Shown here piece by piece: positions 31,826-41,018 of a stretch of DNA of 64,000 nt. Source of the DNA: Mesostigma viride (Eukaryota; Streptophyta; Mesostigmatophyceae; Mesostigmatales; Mesostigmataceae); contig RPFO01000104.1 of assembly GCA_009746045.1 (NCBI GenBank), positions 1,494,155-1,558,154 of the forward strand, in the 5' to 3' direction. A program made the position numbers and the translations under genes. Each line of letters starts with the position of its first letter. The stretch's first letter is position 1. The notes under the pieces were generated by a model, which was not told the DNA's origin, did no database searches, and saw only the letters and a program-made list of their open reading frames with translations.

Positions 31826-33896
31826 GACTTTTCTTGGGAACATGGACAAAAGTAGGCGAGCTCATCTCTTGGACCAGCTGGTCATATGTCAAAGGAGAGT
31901 GTGCAGCAAGGCTCCTGTGAGTTATGCCAATACTGCTGGGGTGCAACACAGCTGGAATCACCAAACTGGCCGCTGGGGGCACCTCCCCTTCATCCCATTT
32001 TACACCCTTGACTGGCTTGGCCCTGCACCTGACTGGAAATGTTGTCCTGAAATTTTCTAGGGGAATCATCCCCCAGCCATCTCTTCTCAGAGCTGTAGCT
32101 CTGATAGAAATCCCAGGATTGCCCAGAAAATTCTGACCCAAAATCACAGGGCCATCATAGTCCTCTAGGACAAGGAAGGTCACATCCACACCCATGACAG
32201 GGGCAGTAACCTCTCCCAACACCCTTAGATGCGTCCTACCACTGAAATCAGACACCCAGGGGCAACTTGGTTCTCCGACCAGCAGTTCTCCTGTATGCTG
32301 AGGTCCCATGACAGAAACCTGCGCATTGGTATCTATCTCCATGGCAGCTACCTCAGGTTCATCCAACTGGACAAGCTTGGACACCTTAGGCTCCTTCTTG
32401 GCTCTTTGCAAAGCCTGTACAATATCTGATAGACGCACACCCCTAGGCCTGGTGTCGGGCCGTTCCGGAGGTGCAGCCTGTCCGCCTGCTTGCCCAACCA
32501 CCGTATGTGAAGGTACCCCAGGGGCCGGGCCAGGGTCACCCTGAGGGCTCGATACAGCTGTAGCACCCTGATCAGGAAGCTCCACGTCACCCCCGCCTTG
32601 TACACCAGCGGGCACCTGGAAGAGGTCTCCTTGATTACCTCCCCGGGGACGGATCTTTGACCAGGACAGACGGTGCACTGCTTGGGAGCCATCAATGGCC
32701 ACCCAGCACTTATGGCCAGCGGCTTCTACTCGGGTCACCACCCCATCATGCCAGCTGCCACGTTTCCCTGGAAAGCTTGGTTCCTTCCACACAACAACCT
32801 GTTGTCCAACGTTAGGTTCTAGGACACTCCAGCCCTTGTCTTTCTGCCTCAGCTTGAGGAACTTGGCCTCTAGCTTCTCCTTCCATGCCTGCTCAGCATC
32901 AGCTGGCAGCATCCTGGTATGCAGCATAAGAGGATTGATGGCAATGTCACCAAAGAACATGGGAGTCCTCAGGTTCAGCCTGTCCTCCACAGAACGTAGC
33001 CATGCAGATGTCACAATGGCAGATGACGTCCTTGGAATCCTCTCCACCAGCAGCACAGTCTTGATCTCTTGGATGGCTCTCTCCACCACCCCTTGCTGGC
33101 CGTGGCTCTCCCTGGGTGTAATCAGCAACTCTGGAAACTCTGGCAGGTTCTCACAGCACTCAAACTGAATGTCACACTGCAACAACTCCAACCCAGGGTA
33201 CCTGCTCCTTGTCAACTTCAGAGCAGCAATCAATGTAGGCTTCTCCATGTCAGGCAGGATCTCTAGGGTCTTGTACTTGGTATATCTGTCCACTGCCACC
33301 AGCAGCTTCAAACCCCTGATTCTCTGAATATCTACCTGCACATGGCCTGGCTGCAAAATAGGAGTCCTGGCATGAGACTGCTTGGGCTTTCTAGCAACTA
33401 GCCTGCACTTGCAAGCTTGAGCAACCTGTTGGCAGATGGAGTACAACTCACTTCCTCCCAGCCGTCTAGCAACTTGCAAAGACTGAGCTGCATGGCCAAA
33501 CATGGTATGCAACCTTGAGGCAATGTCATACAAGAGAGAAAACCTTTTATTGTCATTATTAGCACTCAAGGTATGTACAGATCCCTTATGTACAGGAGGC
33601 ACCAGGGTCGTGCCTGTCAGACTGTCTCCAGCCCTATCCTCATCCTGACCATCCTGTGCCAGTCCTGCACGGTCAGAATGCTTCTGAGATCCACCTGGGT
33701 CCACATCACCAGGTCCTACCTCAGGCTCAGCACCGCCATGGCGGGCACGTTGGCGAGTAACCACTGCAGCTACAGCTGGCATACTCTCTGTGGTAACCAA
33801 GCTTGCCCCATCGTGTCCAATAGGCTCTTTCACTAGAGCATGGGGCTGCCCCTCACTGCTGTCACTAGCAGCTTCATTACACACCCCTGGGGGCAC
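31800..33896 (-). pseudogene. pol: Pol of element 2: integrase and protease-like domain
   Basis: About 698 codons from MPPGVCNEAASDSSEGQ to the insertion. Integrase: LHTMFGHA and CKC in the N-terminal zinc-finger-like part, VDIQRIRG, LLQCDIQF and GQQGVVERAIQEIK, with 29 residues between the second Asp and the Glu. Protease-like: MEIDTNAQVSVMG and GPVILGQNFL. This confirms that integrase precedes the protease-like domain in this lineage and that DTN is conserved. The frame ends artificially in the inserted DNA. Confidence 0.85.
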
Positions 33897-33929
33897 CCTC
33901 CAGGGTTCAGGGATGTGTGCAGGCTCAAG

Positions 33930-35114
33930 TCAATGATCAGCAGCCTTGCCCTTGCCCTTGTCCTGGGATGGACCAGCCTTGTCCTTGCTGCCACCCTGAG
34001 CTGGCTTGCTCTGACCTTCCTGCCTCAGGTACGAGGGACACTCATTCCTGAAGTGACCCTTCCCCTGGCAGAAATAACATTCCACCTGACTGATGTCCCG
34101 TGAGGTCCCACTGCTGGGCCCAGCCTTGGGAGGACCACCCACCCTCTTGAAGTCAAACTGGGACTGTGGATGTCCCGACTTCGGCGGGGTCCCCCGTCCA
34201 GCCCTTCTGTCACGCCCCCTCCTGGACCTTCCTCGACCCCTTGAAGAGGTCTCAGGCCCTCTCGAGGACGCTGGGCCCCCGTGGCCCGATCCCCTCATGG
34301 ACTTAACCGTGGGTTCAGTGGCCTCCTCATCATTCTGACGAGGGCGCTTACCCCCACGTACTTGCCGCTGAAACACTCATACAACTGGTCCGTCATGGCT
34401 GCCCAGCCATGGACCTGTCGCATGTGGATGGTCACATTATCCATGGTGACCGGATCCAGTGCAGCGACTTGAGAAAGTCGCCCATGGCCATCCGATCTGC
34501 GACGAAGAAGCCCTTGGCCATGGCGTCCTCCCTCAGCTTGACGAAGTCTTCAAAGGCGTGGACCACTAGTTGCCCCTTGATGGGCTTGTAGTCCAGGTAT
34601 TCTTGCTTCAGGTGGGACCCATCTATGGTCCTCTTGTCACTCAGGAACACCTGAGTCGCGTCATAAACGCCGCCCAGGTGTCCCCCGCCGCATGTCGCTC
34701 CCGAACAAACTTGAACAGCCGCCTCGCCGACTGCCGTATGTAGGCACTAGACGCCAGGATGCGAAGCTTGTCACCGTTGTATATCTCCGTGTACAAGTTC
34801 ATGTCCTCTAACATCCTCTCAGCATCCCGGGGCTGCCAATTGTCCTTGATGGACTGAAACTGGCCTAGCACCGCGTACCCCTCAGCAACGGTTGGTCGCT
34901 TAGGCGCCGCTTGATCTGCGGCTGGCGCGTGCTGCCCGCCCTGCGATCCTTGGCTCTGATTATCTGGCACCTCAGCCTGGTCTCCCAGCGCCTGGCCGTC
35001 CCCGCGTCCATCGCGTCCACCGCGTCCATCGCGTCCATCTCGTCCATCCAGCCCAGCGCCGCGCCGCGCGAAGCCCATAAAGCCCGCTTGTTGGTTGATA
35101 GCTCCATCCTCCAT
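33930..35114 (-). pseudogene. gag: Gag of element 2, two frameshifts
   Basis: Three consecutive open pieces cover Gag: 35,114-34,641 (MEDGAINQQAGFMGFARRG, with an Arg/Asp/Gly repeat tract), 34,650-34,432 and 34,376-33,930. The last holds an Arg/Gly/Ser-rich basic region and a CCHC knuckle CYFCQGKGHFRNEC. Frame changes near 34,645 and 34,380-34,430 are required. The (RDG)n tract comes from a CGTCCATCG-type repeat at 35,000-35,050. Confidence 0.8.
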
Positions 35115-35216
35115 GATGGCCTCTGTTCAGATCTGCTACAGCCAGCCAAGTGGCCAAGCAGCAATTAAAGCAATATAAGCTACTGAACAAGAAAGGAAAG
35201 TGCCAAGTGTTACCAC

Positions 35217-36136
35217 TCAGGCAAGACCACCACGGCTGGCCCCAGGCGCGTCCTGGTTCTCCTTGTCGCTGTCGTCGTCGCTGTCGCTCACCACAATCAG
35301 CTCTGGTACCCTGCTACCTGCTGCGCCGTCGTCGACCCGCTGTCGGCCCGCGATGACTGAATCGTCACCGTTGGTAAAGTAGACAGGTGACAACCCGTCG
35401 TTGGCACCCCGCGGATTGTATCTTGGCACCTCGTGGTCGCCAAGTGTCTCGTCGCCTAGCCCAGCGACACCCCCTGCTCCTCCTCAAGGTCACTATCGTA
35501 CCCAAGAGGTGCAAACTCTTCCCAACGCGTCACACGAACGCGAAGGGGCGGGGGCAGTTCCTGAAAAGGAACTCTTACTCTCTCCGGAAACCTGCCGACT
35601 CTTGTCGCGCGCTGTCCTCCGGTGATGGCTTCCGCTGTCGCCCCGACCTCTGCAAGCCGCCTGTAGTGCTCCGCTCCGCGTCGTTCACGCCTAACTGGCC
35701 CCGCTGCAACACCCTCGTCGCCGATGCCGCCTGCGAAAGCACGTGGTACTCCCGCGCCCGCTACTGTCGGTACAAACTCGTGTCGCCCTGCGCCAGCTGC
35801 TTCCGCAACCTCGCCTCGCCTTGCCGCCAACTCCGTCCGCACTCGCTCTGCTACTGCAGTAATCACCGTCTGGATGCCGACCAACCCGTGAAGCTCCTGC
35901 TCAAGGTCGTCGATGCTCCGGTGCTCCGGAATGACGATGGTTTGTACGTGTCGCAGAATTCGCTCCCAATCTTCGACCTGGTCGTCGACGAATTGCACGA
36001 AGCTGCGATTTACAGGCGGACGATCTGCAAGCAACAAAGATAGATCCCGAACGACACGGCGTAATTCAGGAGAAATCGAACCCCCAGCAGACTGCCGAAA
36101 CCGGAAATCCTGCTGCCGTTGTTCCTCCTGCACCAT
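35217..36136 (-). pseudogene. Extra ORF upstream of gag, element 2
   Basis: The counterpart of the extra ORF of element 1. It is open 36,136-35,456 (about 226 codons) and continues in another frame 35,429-35,217 with an acidic tail (VVSDSDDDSDKENQ). It has a helical middle part and Arg/Pro-rich segments (RVPFQELPPPLRVRVTR). Sequence similarity to the element 1 ORF is low, but size, position and acidic end agree. Function unknown. Confidence 0.6.
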
Positions 36137-36229
36137 TCACCACCGGACGAGCTCCTCTCGTCGTCAAAGCTGCACACCGCAACCGGCAACGACCCTCCTG
36201 GCCGTTCCGCTGAGACTGGTTGTAATTTG

Positions 36230-36924
36230 AGTTAACGTTCTTATCACACGCAATGTGAAGGATATGGTTGCAATGCAGCAATGTGTGAATATGGTTGGAA
36301 ACGGAGCTTTGTTAAAATCGGATAATGTTACAGCGCTCACACACTTGAGGCTTGTACACGCGCTTGCCAAGTCAAGGCACAACACGTGAGGCGGGCTCGC
36401 AAGAGATGCCCATTTGGCACTGGCCTATTGTTTATATACTTGTGCACTGTGCTTGCTAGTCCTGAGCAGCCTAGGAGGCCTGCTCAGTAATAACACCCCC
36501 GGTACAGTATTCACTACCTGTACAGCGCCCACTCCTATACAGTAGGTCTGCCATACAGGCACAGTGACCACAGAGCACAGTCCACAGTGACTATTGCATC
36601 TGCACCTAGAAGTCCAGGACTAAGCCTGCGGTACCAACAGACCACAGGTTAAGGTTCCTATTTCCTGCGTACGACGTATCAATCCAATACCGTCGTAGGT
36701 ACAGCACCTAATTCCTGTCAGCCCAGGAATTACTGTCGACCCCATATGTCGTCGGCAAATATTCACGTCCGACTTAGAAGAACAGCCGGCTCGCGCTCGC
36801 GCGCGACCGGGAAGTCGGAACGCCATAACTTTCTTGATACTTGTCGGAATGAACTCGTTCCGGTGCCGCTGGAATCGCAGAGATATGCCGAATCAGGATC
36901 ACGCCAATGCGCTTGGCGTTAACT
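36230..36924 (-). repeat. 5' LTR of element 2
   Basis: The 695-bp partner of 27,117-27,812. AGAAG follows at 36,925-36,929. Confidence 0.92.
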
Positions 36925-36929
36925 AGAAG

Positions 36930-36992
36930 GGCGGGAAGAAGGGAGGGAAGAAAATGGAGGATGACCCCACCAAGGTTGTGATGGATTTATGA
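36930..36992 (+). pseudogene. C-terminal tail of the DUF5767-like gene
   Basis: After the AGAAG duplication, the Lys/Gly-rich frame resumes (GGKKGGKKMEDDPTKVVMDL) and stops at TGA 36,990-36,992. This is the missing end of the viral gene at 25,904-27,116. Confidence 0.8.
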
Positions 36993-37036
36993 AAAAGTTT
37001 TAAGAAGAAATAAACGAAGCCCTGTAATAAACACGT

Positions 37037-38415
37037 ATGCCAAGGAATCTGCAAGTAAGCAACGAATCTGATCTGCATCACCTCCTCGCCCCCCTCATGG
37101 CCCTGCTGCAACTAGCGCACCTGCCGGAACCTGGCAGGCGGTTTCCCACGTACAGAGGCCTGGCCCTGATAGGAGACCGGGGCGGAGAGTGGGCGGTGAA
37201 CCTTGTGAGGCAACCCGTGATCACCATTACCCACGATGACGGCCGCAGCGTATACCGGAGGGAGTACGGCCTGAACGGCGTCGCCCACCTGCCCATCGCC
37301 CGCGCTTGGGCCTACGATCAGCTGCAATACCTATACTCAACCCCCTGACGGGGCGGGTGGACAGGGATAGGCGGCAGCAGACCGTCCAAAATCTGAACGC
37401 GGAGGTCCAGCAATTGTTGCAAATCTTGAGAGCCGAGGTGGCGCCCCCGGCCCCGCTCGAGACCCGCAGTAGGCGCCCCACACAGCTATTCACGGTCCAG
37501 CCCACGGAGGCGGATGCCGCAAGGATGCAGAGATCCATGGAGCGGTGGACCCCCGAGTATGTCGCAACAATCATGGAGACCCGCCCCTTCCAGGATGACT
37601 CCGAAGATAGTGATTACGAGCCAGGGAAAAAGAAGGGGAAGAAGAAGTAGAAGAAGAAGCGCCCGACATTGCATGGCGGGACGGTGCCGGGGACTTCTCG
37701 ATCCCACGCGGCAAGGAGACAATTACCTGCTCCTGCGGGCACTGCAGGTAATCCCATTGTGATTGAGGATGACCCTCCCGCTCAGCAGGTCCCCATGAGA
37801 CAACCTGCGAGCACCGTCAGGGAACTGGCCGCAGCTGCGGCGGAATTACGCGCACGGTTAAGCGCCCGCGCGCATGGGGGCAGGCGTCCCACACCGTCTG
37901 CACCACGTCGAAAGCCAGCTCCACCGCCAAAGCGGCGCATACCAATGGGAGGACCGGCGCACAGGGCCATTCGTGCTGCCCAAAAACGCGCTCTCCTGGG
38001 CGCTGCACCCGTTTTTGATTATGGTGCATGGAGCTTGCCGCCGGCGCCACCGCCGCGAAGGGAGAGAGGAGAACCTGCATCGAATGCGGTGCGTGCTGCA
38101 GAACAACGCGCTCGACTAGGCGCCACGCCCGTTGTTGATCGTGATGCATGGATGCCACCAACGCGAAGGCCGAGGGGGAAGCCGGCAGAGGATGCAGCGC
38201 GGGCGGCGGAAAAACGCGCGCTGTTAGCGCTGGCGGAGGCAGAAGAGCGCGCGCGGGCGGCGCGGGCAGAGGCAGAATACCGCGCTCGGCGGCAGCAGGA
38301 GCTGGACACCCCGCAAGAATTGCGCACACCATTCCACCGGGCCTCGACTGCGAATCAAGAGACTCGGAGGCAAGATGCTTTAAAACTGCTACAGAGCAAG
38401 AGGAAGCGAGACTAG
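37037..38415 (+). pseudogene. Unknown viral-type gene(s) with a frameshift and a TAG
   Basis: The ATG at 37,037 (MPRNLQVSNESDLHHLLAPL) opens a 103-codon frame to 37,348. A second frame without an ATG continues from there (NPLTGRVDRDRRQQTVQNL) and ends GKKKGKKK at TAG 37,648-37,650. After the TAG the same frame stays open to 38,415. The last part has three approximate repeats of about 40 residues (AIRAAQKRALLGAAPVFDYG, AVRAAEQRARLGATPVVDRD, then AARAAEKRALLALAEAE) and a charged helical tail. Either one gene has two lesions, or two or three small genes lie in series. No family recognised; it is only 44 bp after the DUF5767-like gene. Confidence 0.5.
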
Positions 38416-38491
38416 GGTTATTTATAATCCAGGTCAGTGTTTCCTCCTCTCCCCGCTCTTTTGTCCTTCTCCCTGTCCGCGTCTGCGCGCG

Positions 38492-38881
38492 TCACGGGCG
38501 CCTCCTCTGAGACTTTGCTCGCACCCTGTGACGCGACCTCCACGCCCCGGTGGTGTGGGGGGGGTGTTGTTGTCCGACCTGCCAAAAGGCGTCTGGTAAA
38601 GGTTGAGGACCCCCTGTGAACACAGTCAGGGCTGGCTCCCCTCCGAACGCAGAGAACCTCCACTCGTTACTGTCCTCCACATACCTATCCTGGTCTCGAG
38701 TGTATGGTCTCGTGAATACCCAATCGGTGTCGTGAATCCCGTAGTCTTCAAGGCGAGGGGATTTGCCTACATCATATACAGGATTCCCACTCATTTTGTG
38801 GAATCCGCACTTCGAGCAACCCGACATCCGAGGACGTCTGCATCTCTGCCCCGCTTGTGTCAAGGCCGTGCACGCCGGCAT
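38492..38881 (-). CDS. Cys/His viral-type protein, paralogue 1
   Basis: The upstream frame is open, but the ATG at 38,881 is chosen because it matches the start of the paralogue at 39,486 (MPACTALTQAG). 129 residues. The N-terminus has C-x9-C-x7-C-x2-C-x2-H-like spacing (CTALTQAGQRCRRP, SGCSKCGFH), suggesting a small zinc-binding module of a type common in giant viruses. Conserved blocks follow: NPVYD, YGIHDTDW, RPYTRDQDRYVED, PLPDAFWQVGQQ. It is about 40 residues shorter at the C-terminus than the paralogue. Confidence 0.65.
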   Translation of the reverse strand: MPACTALTQAGQRCRRPRMSGCSKCGFHKMSGNPVYDVGKSPRLEDYGIHDTDWVFTRPYTRDQDRYVEDSNEWRFSAFGGEPALTVFTGGPQPLPDAFWQVGQQHPPHTTGAWRSRHRVRAKSQRRRP

Positions 38882-38885
38882 TCTC

Positions 38886-38907
38886 GATATACACTGCGCA
38901 GAAAAAT
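38886..38907 (-). promoter_or_regulatory. Promoter-like motif duplicated upstream of both paralogues
   Basis: The minus strand reads TTTTTCTGCGCAGTGTATATC ending 5-6 nt before the ATG. The same motif is found at 39,492-39,513 before the other copy. T-run plus TATA-like core so near the start codon resembles compact viral promoters. Confidence 0.55.
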
Positions 38908-38973
38908 TTGACGTCTGCATGAGCGTGTGAGCGTCTTGTTTTTTTCCACCCTCAGGCATTTTTTTCCACCCTA

Positions 38974-39486
38974 CTATTTGGTACCCCCACAGCCCTTCTT
39001 CGGGTCCTGCAGCACGGCGCCGGTCTGCTGCGGGAAGCGTGTCAGCCACGCGAGACGGACGGAGTCGGCAACGTTGGCGGGGTCCTTCTTCAGCCCCGTC
39101 TCCATCTCCATGTGGGAGCGCTTGTTAGACTTCGCTCGCACCCTGTGACGAGACCTCCACATATTATTGGTGTGGGGGGGCTGTTGTTGTCCGACCTGCC
39201 AAAAGGCGTCCGGTAAAGGTGGAGGACCTGTGTACAGTACTGGCGCTGTTCTGTTTCTAGAGAACCTATACTCGTTATAGTCCTCCACCCACCTATCCTG
39301 GTCTCGGGTGTATGGTCTCGTGGATATCCAATCAAGGTCGTGAATCCCGTAGTCACCTTCAGATGGATAGCGTGGATCATTTACAGGATTCCCACTCATC
39401 CTGTGGCATCCGCACTTTGAGCAACCCGACACCCGAGGACGTCTGCATCTCCGCCCCGCTTGTGTCAAGGCCGTGCACGCCGGCAT
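38974..39486 (-). CDS. Cys/His viral-type protein, paralogue 2
   Basis: 170 residues from the ATG at 39,486 (MPACTALTQAGRRCRRPRVS). Same Cys/His start and conserved blocks as paralogue 1 (YGIHDLDW, RPYTRDQDRWVED, PLPDAFWQVGQQ), plus a longer tail containing WLTRFPQQTG. The two genes are a tandem duplication of about 605 bp including the promoter. No family name known to me. Confidence 0.68.
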   Translation of the reverse strand: MPACTALTQAGRRCRRPRVSGCSKCGCHRMSGNPVNDPRYPSEGDYGIHDLDWISTRPYTRDQDRWVEDYNEYRFSRNRTAPVLYTGPPPLPDAFWQVGQQQPPHTNNMWRSRHRVRAKSNKRSHMEMETGLKKDPANVADSVRLAWLTRFPQQTGAVLQDPKKGCGGTK

Positions 39487-39537
39487 GTTTTGATATACAC
39501 TGCGCAGAAAAAAATGACTCAGAGGACGGGTGACTCC

Positions 39538-40020
39538 TCAGAGCATCTCGTCCCACCCTTTCACTATGTCTCCCCCCCTGTGGTGACTCCTAAACACCCC
39601 TTCGTGAATAATCACGTCGGCCTCCGGCCGGCCTCCGGCAAAGTAGACGGCCAATCGATTATCAGAGCAGTACCGCATGAGCAGGTCAGGGGGCAGCGCA
39701 ATGCACAGGAGCCCGGTAACCTGATGGATCTGGTCGTCGCTGTTCTCGGGGGAGAAACCCTTCATGCTATCAAGGGCAATGGCAAGAGCTTCCAGGTTTG
39801 TGCACGATTCGTCTATCGCCCGAAGCACCCTGGCAGCAATGGCAAATCTCTTGGCGTCCTCCTGTGTGGAAAAAGCGATTACGTGTTTCCTGCTAAGGTC
39901 TTGGCCGGGGGGGCGGATTCCAAGAGACAGCGGCTCTCTTTGGGCCGTGTCCACGAGCACGACCGGATAGTGGGGAGCGCGAGACATAGACACTACGCAG
40001 TTCGACATGTCCTTGCTCAT
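39538..40020 (-). CDS. Unknown viral-type protein
   Basis: 160 residues from the ATG at 40,020, with a second ATG four codons later. A mixed alpha/beta globular-looking protein (PHYPVVLVDTAQREPLSLGI, AFSTQEDAKRFAIAARVL, then NRLAVYFAGGRPEADVI) with no motif I can name. It lies 51 bp from paralogue 2 on the same strand. The upstream region is AT-rich with a T run, as expected of a viral gene. Confidence 0.6.
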   Translation of the reverse strand: MSKDMSNCVVSMSRAPHYPVVLVDTAQREPLSLGIRPPGQDLSRKHVIAFSTQEDAKRFAIAARVLRAIDESCTNLEALAIALDSMKGFSPENSDDQIHQVTGLLCIALPPDLLMRYCSDNRLAVYFAGGRPEADVIIHEGVFRSHHRGGDIVKGWDEML

Positions 40021-40064
40021 GTCAGAGATTTAACGATTAGCCATTTAAGAAAAAAAGATAATCG

Positions 40065-40239
40065 TTATTGAATTCCTATGTCCTTCATAAATTCTTCACG
40101 CAGAGGCGTGAACCGTACCTCGTCTAAAAAGCTCCACGGCCTGGCTGCCCCCACCAAGGTCTATGCCGCGTACGCCATGCAACATAGCTCCCTAGAGTCC
40201 GGTGCGGAGGATAGCCGCAGGGGTTAGAAGGTTATCCAT
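40065..40239 (-). pseudogene. Decayed small viral-type ORF
   Basis: The ATG at 40,239 starts MDNLLTPAAILRTGL, then a TAG. The same frame continues (GAMLHGVRGIDLGGGSQAVE), and another frame holds FLDEVRFTPLREEFMKDIG before a stop. The pieces look like one short protein damaged by a stop and a shift. No family recognised. Confidence 0.35.
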
Positions 40240-40316
40240 GTTCGGGGGGCGGGAACGCGGGGGCGGGGGGCGGGGGGATCCCTCGGTGCCTCTCCCGCAT
40301 CTGGCGGGGGGTCGCG

Positions 40317-40491
40317 GTGGATAGGATACTCTTGATAGACTTCTTTTTTACCGGGCGCCGGCCACAACTGTCCATATATACCCACCCTTGATACATCACC
40401 CATTGATACAATTTTGTAATTTTTCATAGCCATAAAATAGATTGTCTTTTTGGTCAAAAAAGAAGTATATCAAGTATATCCTATCCAAACT
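40317..40491. repeat. Imperfect inverted repeat, about 35-bp arms
   Basis: GGATAGGATACTCTTGATAG at about 40,319 pairs with CTATCC-ending sequence at 40,458-40,491. The loop is about 105 bp. G-rich runs flank it. It lies between the last viral-type gene and the telomere repeats. Confidence 0.75.
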
Positions 40492-40953
40492 CGACCATCG
40501 AGAAGGGCGGGAGAGGGAGGGAACAAAATTGGAACACCCTCTCCAGCCATCGCCGGGGGGGGAGGGGTGATAAGCTTTGAACCGGGACTTTTGGACGCCG
40601 ACGCCCGAGCAGGGGCTCGCGGGGGGGGGAAGGTGATAAACTTCTCCCCAAAAGGCTGTACTTCTCTTTCAAAGTGGGGCGCCCGCACACAGAGACGCTC
40701 AGACACTCTCAGGGGCTGCCCAGGGTCCCAGGGGAGTACGGCAGGGTGCGCCGGGCCGTACACCCTGGAGTACGGACAGGGTGTGTCAGGAACTGGACAC
40801 GTGGCGCGACCTGCTTGGGCGCCTGCCAGCCCCGGGCGCGCTCTGACAAAGGGTGGGGGCGAGGGGTCGGTCACGAAGTTTCTAGGAGTACATAACTACA
40901 TATTGACCAGTTCGAGTACATATTGACAGGATTTGGTGGATATTTGCTTGCGT
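40492..40953. other. G-rich region next to the telomere repeats
   Basis: There is no gene with recognisable content. Two related segments around GGTGATAAGCTTTG (40,566) and GGTGATAAACTTCT (40,632) follow G-runs. The strand asymmetry (G-rich top strand) ends shortly before the CCCTAAA repeats. Confidence 0.5.
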
Positions 40954-41018
40954 CTAAACCCTACACCCTAAAACCCTAAACCCTAAACCCTAAACCCTAA
41001 ACCCTAAACCCTAAACAG
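40954..41018 (+). repeat. Interstitial telomere repeat (CCCTAAA)n
   Basis: About eight units of CCCTAAA, the first ones degenerate and the later ones perfect, ending in AAACAGTAAACAG. The C-rich strand on top is the orientation of a left chromosome end for the sequence at its right. TTTAGGG is the plant-type telomere also used by many algae. Confidence 0.93.

Larger units (their letters stand above)
27117..36924 (-). mobile_element. LTR retrotransposon 2, same lineage as element 1
   Basis: A 9.8-kb element with LTRs of 696 and 695 bp (27,117-27,812 and 36,230-36,924) and target duplication AGAAG (27,112-27,116 and 36,925-36,929). The LTRs differ by about three substitutions and three single-base indels. 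Gene order and all odd features match element 1, but protein divergence is large, so it is a separate family of the same lineage. A foreign segment of about 1.75 kb splits pol, and gag has two frameshifts, so this copy is dead. It is inserted in the DUF5767-like viral gene. Confidence 0.92.

Noticed and set aside
40450-40926. 158-codon ORF before the telomere repeats
   Set aside because: Its start lies in one arm of the inverted repeat and its body in G-rich skewed DNA; the arm also gives a similar peptide on the other strand (KKEVYQ), so it is not a gene.
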